From contig CM040451.1 in NCBI GenBank assembly GCA_022749755.1, forward strand, positions 186,001 to 250,000: DNA of 64,000 nt. Direction: 5' to 3'. Source of the DNA: Azadirachta indica (lineage: Eukaryota > Streptophyta > Magnoliopsida > Sapindales > Meliaceae). Shown here piece after piece: positions 11,672 through 20,700 of this stretch (positions are counted from its first letter, which is position 1; every line of letters starts with the position of its first letter). A program made the translations under genes and the position numbers. A model generated the notes under the pieces. It did not search any database, was not told the origin of the DNA, and saw nothing but the letters and a program-made list of their open reading frames with translations.

Positions 11672-12057
11672 GAAAGGTAATGCGAGGTAAATGTATATAA
11701 GGGCGGCTTGCCTGCGAGGCTTGAGGAGTAAACCATACGCGGCGTGCTCGGTCGAGGGGAAGAAATGACCTCAATGCATTCGTCTCGAAACGTTATGCGA
11801 TTTGAAAAAAAAAAAATTGCTTCAATTGGACATCGGGGCAAAAAGTTATGGACTTTTAAAGTTTTTAAAGGATTTTTCACCAAGGCTTGCAAAAAAAAGA
11901 TACTATCCCTATCCCTCACAGAAAAATCCGACGTCGGGCCTGCGCGGTGAAATAGAGCGGAAGGGGGGCTCGGAAAATAAAATAAAAGGGAAGGGTACGG
12001 CGAAAGGAAAAAAGAAAAGGACGCGGTGGAAAAAGGGAAAAAAAAAAAAAAAGGGGT

Positions 12058-12176
12058 GGGGTGCAACACGAGGACTTCCCAAGAGGTCACCCATCTTAGT
12101 ACTGCTCTCGCCCAAGCACGCTTAACTGCGGAGTTCTGATGGGATCCGGTGCATTAGTGCTGGTATGGTCGCACCC
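12058..12176 (-). rRNA. 5S rRNA, copy 26
   Basis: Full length, with a 5-bp duplication (ggggt) just past the RNA 3' end, then T15. Confidence 0.95.
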
Positions 12177-12576
12177 GAAAGGTAATGCGAGGTAAATGTA
12201 TATAAGGGCGGCTTGCCTGCGAGGCTTGAGGAGTAAACCATACGCCGGCGTGCTCGGTCGAGGGGAAGAAATGACCTCAATGCATTCGTCTCGAAACGTT
12301 ATGCGATTTGAAAAAAAAAAAAATTGCTTCAATTGGACATCGGGGCAAAAAAGTTATGGACTTTTAAAGTTTTTAAAGGATTTTTCACCAAGGCTTGCAA
12401 AAAAAAAAAAAAGATACTATCCCTATCCCTCACAGAAAATCCGACGTCGGGCCTGCGCGGTGAAATAGAGCGGAAGGGCGGGCTCGGAAAATAAAAATAA
12501 AAGGGAAGGGTACGGCGAAAGGAAAAAGAAAAGGACGCGGTGGAAAAAGGGAAAAAAAAAAAAAAAAAGGGAAAAA

Positions 12577-12695
12577 GGGGTGCAACACGAGGACTTCCCA
12601 AGAGGTCACCCATCTTAGTACTGCTCTCGCCCAAGCACGCTTAACTGCGGAGTTCTGATGGGATCCGGTGCATTAGTGCTGGTATGGTCGCACCC
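12577..12695 (-). rRNA. 5S rRNA, copy 27
   Basis: Full length. It is followed by T5, then CCC, then a second T17 run, as if the terminator block were doubled. Confidence 0.95.
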
Positions 12696-13082
12696 GAAAG
12701 GTAATGCGAGGTAAATGTATATAAGGGCGGCTTGCCTGCGAGGCTTGAGGAGTAAACCATACGCCGGCGTGCTCGGTCGAGGGGAAGAAATGACCTCAAT
12801 GCATTCGTCTCGAAACGTTATGCGATTTGAAAAAAAAAAAAAAAATGCTTCAATTGGACATCGGGGCAAAAAGTTATGGACTTTTAAAGTTTTTAAAGGA
12901 TTTTTCACCAAGGCTTGCAAAAAAAAAAAAGATACTATCCCTATCCCTCACAGAAAATCCGACGTCGGGCCTGCGCGGTGAAAAATAGAGCGGAAGGGCG
13001 GGCTCGGAAAATAAAATAAAAGGGAAGGGTACGGCGAAAGGAAAAAGAAAAGGACGCGGTGGAAAAAGGGAAAAAAAAAAAA

Positions 13083-13207
13083 GTGCAACACGAGGACTTC
13101 CCAAGAGGTCACCCAGGTCACCCATCTTAGTACTGCTCTCGCCCAAGCACGCTTAACTGCGGAGTTCTGATGGGATCCGGTGCATTAGTGCTGGTATGGT
13201 CGCACCC
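13083..13207 (-). rRNA. 5S rRNA, copy 28 (9-bp duplication)
   Basis: A perfect 9-bp tandem duplication (aggtcaccc, 13106-13114 and 13115-13123) falls at RNA positions about 85-93, within the box C part of the internal control region. The 3' end is also short by three bases. Probably a poor TFIIIA/Pol III template. Confidence 0.93.
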
Positions 13208-13591
13208 GAAAGGTAATGCGAGGTAAATGTATATAAGGGCGGCTTGCCTGCGAGGCTTGAGGAGTAAACCATACGCCGGCGTGCTCGGTCGAGGGGAAGA
13301 AATGACCTCAATGCATTCGTCTCGAAACGTTATGCGATTTGAAAAAAAAAATTGCTTCAATTGGACATCGGGGCAAAAAGTTATGGACTTTTAAAGTTTT
13401 TAAAGGATTTTTCACCAAGGCTTGCAAAAAAAAGATACTATCCCTATCCCTCACAGAAAATCCGACGTCGGGCCTGCGCGGTGAAATAGAGCGGAAGGGC
13501 GGGCTCGGAAAATAAAATAAAAGGGAAGGGTACGGCGAAAGGAAAAAGAAAAGGACGCGGTGGAAAAGGGAAAAAAAAAAAAAAAAAAAAA

Positions 13592-13710
13592 GGGCAACAC
13601 GAGGACTTCCCAAGAGGTCACCCATCTTAGTACTGCTCTCGCCCAAGCACGCTTAACTGCTGCGGAGTTCTGATGGGATCCGGTGCATTAGTGCTGGTAT
13701 GGTCGCACCC
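13592..13710 (-). rRNA. 5S rRNA, copy 29 (3-bp insertion)
   Basis: Three extra bases (tgc repeated near 13658-13663) fall around RNA position 50, at the start of box A. The 3' end lacks GT of GGGTGC and is followed by T21. Confidence 0.92.
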
Positions 13711-14090
13711 GAAAGGTAATGCGAGGTAAATGTATATAAGGGCGGCTTGCCTGCGAGGCTTGAGGAGTAAACCATACGCCGGCGTGCTCGGTCGAGGGGA
13801 AGAAAAGAAAAATGACCTCAATGCATTCGTCTCGAAACGTTATGCGATTTGAAAAAAAAAAAAAATTCAATTGGACATCGGGGCAAAAAGTTATGGACTT
13901 TTAAAGTTTTTAAAGGATTTTTCACCAAGGCTTGCAAAAAAAAGATACTATCCCTATCCCTCACAGAAAATCCGACGTCGGGCCTGCGCGGTGAAATAGA
14001 GCGGAAGGGCGGGCTCGGAAAATAAAATAAAAGGGAAGGGTACGGCGAAAGGAAAAAGAAAAGGACGCGGTGGAAAAGGGAAAAAAAAAA

Positions 14091-14207
14091 GGTGCAACAC
14101 GAGGACTTCCCAAGAGGTCACCCATCTTAGTACTGCTCTCGCCCAAGCACGCTTAACTGCGGAGTTCTGATGGGATCCGGTGCATTAGTGCTGGTATGGT
14201 CGCACCC
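14091..14207 (-). rRNA. 5S rRNA, copy 30
   Basis: Complete apart from the last two bases; terminator T10. Confidence 0.95.
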
Positions 14208-14590
14208 GAAAGGTAATGCGAGGTAAATGTATATAAGGGCGGCTTGCCTGCGAGGCTTGAGGAGTAAACCATACGCCGGCGTGCTCGGTCGAGGGGAAGA
14301 AAATGACCTCAATGCATTCGTCTCGAAACGTTATGCGATTTGAAAAAAAAAAATTGCTTCAATTGGACATCGGGGCAAAAAGTTATGGACTTTTAAAGTT
14401 TTTAAAGGATTTTTCACCAAGGCTTGCAAAAAAAAAAATACTATCCCTATCCCTCACAGAAAATCCGACGTCGGGCCTGCGCGGTGAAATAGAGCGGAAG
14501 GGCGGGCTCGGAAAATAAAATAAAAGGGAAGGGTACGGCGAAAGGAAAAAGAAAAGGACGCGGTGGAAAAGGGAAAAAAAAAAAAAAAAA

Positions 14591-14708
14591 GGGTGCAACA
14601 CGAGGACTTCCCAAGAGGTCACCCATCTTAGTACTGCTCTCGCCCAAGCACGCTTAACTGCGGAGTTCTGATGGGATCCGGTGCATTAGTGCTGGTATGG
14701 TCGCACCC
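14591..14708 (-). rRNA. 5S rRNA, copy 31
   Basis: Full length apart from the final base; terminator T17. Confidence 0.96.
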
Positions 14709-15082
14709 GAAAGGTAATGCGAGGTAAATGTATATAAGGGCGGCTTGCCTGCGAGGCTTGAGGAGTAAACCATACGCCGGCGTGCTCGGTCGAGGGGAAG
14801 AAATGACCTCAATGCATTCGTCTCGAAACGTTATGCGATTTGAAAAAAAAATTGCTTCAATTGGACATCGGGGCAAAAAGTTATGGACTTTTAAAGTTTT
14901 TAAAGGATTTTTCACCAAGGCTTGCAAAAAAAAGATATACTATATCCCTCACAGAAAATCCGACGTCGGGCCTGCGCGGTGAAATAGAGCGGAAGGGCGG
15001 GGGCTCGGAAAATAAAATAAAAGGGAAGGGTACGGCGAAAGGAAAAAGAAAAGGACGCGGTGGAAAAGGGAAAAAAAAAAAA

Positions 15083-15197
15083 GGGTGCAACACGAGGACT
15101 TCCCAAGAGGTCACCCATCTTAGTACTGCTCTCGCCCAAGCACGCTTAACGGGTTTCTGATGGGATCCGGTGCATTAGTGCTGGTATGGTCGCACCC
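15083..15197 (-). rRNA. 5S rRNA, copy 32 (internal lesion)
   Basis: Nearest copy to the gap. The tgcggag segment is replaced by ggg near 15151 (net loss of about three bases around RNA position 45), just before box A. Confidence 0.92.
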
Positions 15198-15351
15198 GAA
15201 AGGTAATGCGAGGTAAATGTATATAAGGGCGGCTTGCCTGCGAGGCTTGAGGAGTAAACCATACGCCGGCGTGCTCGGTCGAGGGGAAGAAATGACCTCA
15301 ATGCATTCGTCTCGAAACGTTATGCGATTTGAAAAAAAAAAAAAAATGCTT

Positions 15352-15451
15352 NNNNNNNNNNNNNNNNNNNNNNNNNNNNNNNNNNNNNNNNNNNNNNNNN
15401 NNNNNNNNNNNNNNNNNNNNNNNNNNNNNNNNNNNNNNNNNNNNNNNNNNN
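15352..15451. other. Assembly gap, 100 N
   Basis: A run of exactly 100 N, the usual placeholder for a gap of unknown size. It interrupts a 5S spacer, so the array probably continues into the gap. Confidence 0.97.
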
Positions 15452-16686
15452 AACATTCTTCAAGTAACCTCATGAATTTGAATAATATACAAATAGCTCT
15501 TATAATCCATATTGTTACTTTTATTTAAGATTCAAAATGTAAATACACTAAATGACTTAAGATTATTTTAAAAATTTTCACAATTAATCAACTAAAATAT
15601 TAATCATTGTTTAAAAGCTTAAAGAAAATTTAAATATACTCAGTGAGATAAGGATCTTTAATAACTTATTATAATTAATAAAAATCAAATATTTTTAATT
15701 AGGGCTAGCAAATAATCATTATTATGTTTGGTAGACACTTAATTAGTTCATAATTTAGAATTTATGTTATATTGGATAAACATTTTTCAAAAACGACAAC
15801 TAAATAATTTATTTTTGTGTTTGTTTCTAAAAACAACTTAAGATAACTTCTTCCAAAATTCATTCTTCAAAACACGAATTTACAAAGAAAAATACCAAAA
15901 ATACCCCTTCTACTAATAATTAATTTTTTTAAAAAAAAAAATATACTTGAATAGATAAACAAATATGTTTAAAATTATAAATTAAATTTATTAATTAAAT
16001 AAATCTAAAAAAAATTTTGTTGTTTGTGTATGCCATATAAACCATAAAATTTAAATTTCATCGACCTACATAGAAAAGGAAAAACGAGGATGGCACATGC
16101 AATCGGGTCATTTCAAATGGTGGCGAGTAGTAGTACATTGCCCCCACCACTAGCTTAATCATCTATCACATAATAAGCGTCGGTGCATCAAAACGCTCCA
16201 TTATTTAACGACAATGTTGTGATGGTACTCACACATGCCGCCCTCCTTTCTCCTCTACTAACAATGACACCATAATTGCGTACATTGAAAAAATTTGAGT
16301 TTAATAGTATCGGTAGCATCACTATATATAGTGACTATCATTGTTGTCAAAGATGGCACAATGGTATTGAATTAATAAAATAAGAATTATAATATATTTT
16401 TATTCCCAAATACATTTAATCAATATATTATATGTAATAAATAATATTAATTCTTGATAATGAATTTTTGTACCTAAAATCAATTAGTAAATTTTGTAAT
16501 TTTTTGGAATAACATTGCAATTAACTTTGGACTTCGTCTTTTATAGAACACTTCTATAGTTGTGTCTTATATGAAATTAGTTTTTTATGACTATTTAATT
16601 AAAATAAAATATATGGGTTTTATTGTTTGTATTTCGTTGGAACTTAAGACTCCTTATTTAATAATGGACTTTCATAGTGATACTAA

Positions 16687-17513
16687 ACTCCCATATTTCT
16701 AGTACCCAGATCATGATAACTTTATGAATGCATTTCATATTAAAGTTTTAGGGTTTGAATTTCTTTGACTTATTATCCAATGGTTTGAACTTAGTGTTGC
16801 CAAGCCCAAGCTTATGAGCCATGATTAAGGGTCTATGATATTGGACTAGAAAATTCTGGGACCGATAAAATTATATTTTACAAACAATAAATTAATCATG
16901 CAGTACATAAATATATATTTAAATGATAAAATTATATATCTATCTATTTTAGTGTTTGTGTGGTTTATTTTTTAATTAGCTAAAAACAGATTTTTTAATA
17001 TTGAAATTTCTTTCTAATTTAAGAAAGAATTGTTTTGGAATTAAAAACATATTTTTGTTATGCGAAAAAAAAAAAGATAAAAATTTGAATTTTTAATAGT
17101 AGAATATTTTGAATTTTTTTTAAAGACATGATTATTTAAAGTACTCTAATTTTATTTCGTTAAAATAGAATATTATAAACTTGTTTATTAAAATAATTAT
17201 TTAATTGTTTTAAAAAAAATTATTTGTTATAATTAAAAAAAATAATAAATTTTTGTTAAAAATTATACTTATAAAAATTTTCCTGATAAAATATTTACTC
17301 TAAAAATTATACTTAATAAAACAAACCCTTCACTCCCATATTTCTAGTGCCCAGATTATGCAAGCCCGAGATTATAGATCTATGGTTAAGTATCTATGAT
17401 ATTAGACTTGCAAATACTAATATTAATTAAGACCAATATTAATTATATTTTTATAAACAATAAATTAATTATTCAGTTCATAAATATATGTATTTAAATG
17501 ATAAATTTATAGT
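16687..17513. repeat. Diverged direct repeat pair
   Basis: Copy 1 (16687-16940) and copy 2 (17332-17513) both start ctcccatatttctagt and share further blocks such as gtctatgatatt and acaataaattaat. They look like two remnants of one dispersed element in the same orientation. No terminal structure is recognisable. Confidence 0.6.
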
Positions 17514-17516
17514 TGC

Positions 17517-17547
<31 letters not shown>

Positions 17548-17555
17548 TATATATA
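17517..17555. repeat. TA/CA microsatellite
   Basis: An (AT)n tract passes into a short (CA)n tract and back to (AT)n. Confidence 0.85.
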
Positions 17556-17775
17556 ATTGTTTATAATTTATATAAAACTCCAACTTATAATTTATTTTTT
17601 TACCAAAAACTCCAACTTAATTTGAAAAATCACGTTAGAAGATGGATCCGGGTCGACCCGCCGTTTTACAGCTAATTTAAAAGCGACTCCCAAGCCAGCA
17701 CTGACTTGACAACCGGGTGAGACATTACAAAATCTGCGAAAGGGAAAGAGAAAGAACGGAAAGACAGTGAGAGAA

Positions 17776-20700
17776 ATGGCTTGGAGTGCAACAATGATCG
17801 GAGCATTGCTGGGATTGGGCACCCAGATGTACTCCAATGCACTTCGCAAACTTCCCTATATGAGACGTATGTCTTTTTCCCTTTTTTAAATAAACCCTAA
17901 TTTTAATTATCCATCTATTTTACCAAATAAACCGTAATTCTAAGTATGAATACTATGTGATTTCGTTTTTGGTTGGTTTAATTGGAATTAATTGATTGTT
18001 TTAAATGTGTATAGATCCTTGGGAACATGTTTTGGGAATGGGGTTGGGAGCTGTGTTTGTGAACCAGTTGGTGAAATGGGATGCTCAGCTACAGCAAGAC
18101 CTTGACAAGATGCTGGAAAAGGCCAAGGCCGCGAACGAACGTCGTTACTTCGGTACTAAAATTCAATTCTTTTTCTCTCTTTTAGTTATTCTAATTTTAT
18201 AGATAATCTGGCAATAGTAGAGTTTTGAAATTCTTAAGTGAAAGGTTAAAGGCCTTATCGTATATTTTGAATCTTTGATTGAAAATAATGCATTCGCCAA
18301 AGAATTTTGATGTTTGGATGATTCTGGTTTTTCTAACATTCAAATGGATGGTCAAAAAATTGTCATTCTTTATAGTATTATTTATTATATCAAATAAAAA
18401 TATATGAAATTAGAATCTAAATTGGAATGCTGTAGTTGCATTCTGTGGCTAAGCTCAAAAGAATGGACCCATGAGTTTGGGTGGTAGGAAGATGCAGACA
18501 GTATTGAACTGGGGATGTGCACCCTCAGAATATTGTTTTAGATGGTGAAAATGGTCAGTGACTGTGTTGTTTGGATCATTTAGTAGTTGTGTCACTATAA
18601 GTGACAGCTTTGTTGGTGTAAACTTACTCTGATCCCATATGGTATTGTGGAATTTAGCTGCATTTCTAAATATTCCCTAGTTATTTCTAGCTTTCCTTAT
18701 TGGAATGAAAGACAGAATATGAGTGAATCCTTGTTACTTCAGAGTTTTAATTGCGATTGGAAATTTATTTAGTGGCAGGCTGGGAGCTTATTGAGGTTAA
18801 TTTCTGTTTTACGCACAAGCATGATGATGAATCGTGAAACACCTTGTGTTTCATTCACCTACCACAAATGAATTTAGAGTACTATGTTTCTATTTTATGG
18901 AAGGCAAGGTGTTATAGTTTAATCACTGGATAGGTGGTATGAGAGATTTGGGAATATTATGTGTTTAGCATATGGGTTTATTTAAGCCAACACAAATCGA
19001 AGCTTGACGTTGACCTGTAGTGTCTCGGGGTTCAAATTCTTGTGTTTGGGTTGGGTTACACTTGAAACACCCTGTTTGGCTTCAACCTGTGTGGTAGACT
19101 TGTGCAGAGGCTTTTTCAAGCAAGGACTATCCATCTGTACTATTGCACTGATATATCTATGATTATACGTTGTCAAAATTACTTAAACTTGAAAAGGAAA
19201 ATTCTATTCATAAGAGAGACAGCCTTAATCTAGAAAGATTTTTTATTGGTTTTCTTTTTTCCATAAATTCTTTCCTTTATCTGTGGAACTTTCTGGCTGT
19301 CGTCTCCCTTCCTGTTACAATATTCACTAATTGAGTGAAAGATTGCATTTGCTGGTTAGGAAGTGAAAAATTTCTAGTACTATGAATTGTGTTTTGGCCA
19401 TATTAGTATGGTGGTCTTAGCGGATTTCCTAGATAAAGCATTCAACAACTAAGCATGTGTTATGTTTTGCGTTTGACGTTCCTGTCTGATTTGATATTTA
19501 TTTTAACCTTTTTGAAGGCCTTGAGGTGCAATTTCTTTCTTGAGCTACTATCAAACTTTTTGCCAAACTAGATATGACTTCTATTAGCATATCTTAAAGA
19601 TGGTTGCAAGTCAAATAAAATTATTTCAAAGCTAAATTGTGTCGATCAAATTAGTTTAAAAAATCATCGATTCATAGCTTCTCAGTTTTCTTGAAAAAGA
19701 AAGAGAGGAATATACTTAAATTCTTAGAGAACCAAACCCTTGAAACAGCCCAAGAAATTGTTCCTCATCCCATTAAAGTTCTAAATATTTCCCCTAAGCA
19801 TCTTCAAAAAACCTTCATTTTCTTTTTCACTACCTCAAAAACCGCCAAAACAAGAATCTGATAAAATAACGACTTTCTTACTCCTTTAAAGTAGAAAAAT
19901 GTTCTTCAATAGAAACACAAGATGCTTAGCATCACTCCAGCATGCAGTCCTAAAATTCTTATAAGACAAATCTAACTTTCGGGTAGAGGGAAAAATAGTC
20001 ATTGCCTTTTGTGTCCTTGTTACATATCACACGTGATAGATTAAATATTCATCCATCTGCTTTAAATTAGACCACAGTTATTGAGCTTTCTATTTGATAT
20101 TGTCCAAGCAAGTATTTGAACTTTGCTTGGGACTTTTGCATTCCTTATCATATGATATAGAGTACAAGAGGAAATTAAGATTTGGATTGAAGTTCTTAGA
20201 TTTTCTGATGTTTCTTATGGAAAACTAATGAGAAGGCAAAAGAACTTACATGAAAGGTTAAAAGTTAGGTAAAAAGGAGCTCTGAAACCAAAATACTAAG
20301 ATATAGATTGTTTTTTCTATCTAAAATTTGCATAGATTTGTAAATCTAAGTGTACGTTCAGTATTGTTTTTCAACCACTATTTTTGTAAAACACATGTGA
20401 ATATAAAAATGATGTTTTTGATTAGACGTTTTCGGAGTCCAGAATACTTTTGGTAACATTTTCTGAAAATTGTATACTATAAATAAGAATTGTAAAACAT
20501 GTTCAGCAGAAATATTTTGAAGAATTTGATTATAATAATTTCATTTACTAATATCACATTATAGTTAATATTTTAAACACCTAAATTATTTTAATTAATA
20601 TAAATTTTGTAATTGACAAAAATATTAAATAAAGTTGTTTTTTATGTTAAAAAAATGTTTTAATTATAATATTTCAAATTCACCAAATAAAAGAAACGAA

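Larger units (their letters stand above)
1..15351 (-). repeat. 5S rDNA tandem array, 32 copies
   Basis: Tandem units of about 485-501 bp each carry a roughly 119-bp 5S rRNA gene read on the minus strand, followed by a spacer of about 370 bp. The transcribed strand of the gene begins GGGTGCGACC and ends GTTGCACCC, as in plant 5S. Unit length is 485-489 bp for most of copies 1-13 and mostly 494-501 bp afterwards, mainly because three A-tracts (plus strand) are longer. The first 74 bases are the tail of a spacer, so the array starts before the window, and on the right it runs into an N gap. All apparent open reading frames here are translations of rDNA and are not genes. Confidence 0.97.
15452..17775. 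other. AT-rich intergenic DNA
   Basis: No gene is seen. It contains a diverged direct repeat (16687-16940 and 17332-17513) and a TA/CA microsatellite at about 17517-17555. The last 150 bp become GC-richer and probably hold the promoter and 5' UTR of the gene that starts at 17776. Confidence 0.7.

Noticed and set aside
1..15351. Dozens of open frames of 60-157 codons on both strands
   Set aside because: All are translations of the repeated 5S gene and spacer; they recur with each unit and change with A-tract length. None is a protein gene.
1..15351. Regularly spaced repeats resembling a CRISPR array
   Set aside because: The repeat is a 119-bp 5S rRNA gene and the spacers are the same sequence each time, in plant nuclear DNA.
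15217..15528. Open frame running across the N gap
   Set aside because: It is open only because N codons are not stops.
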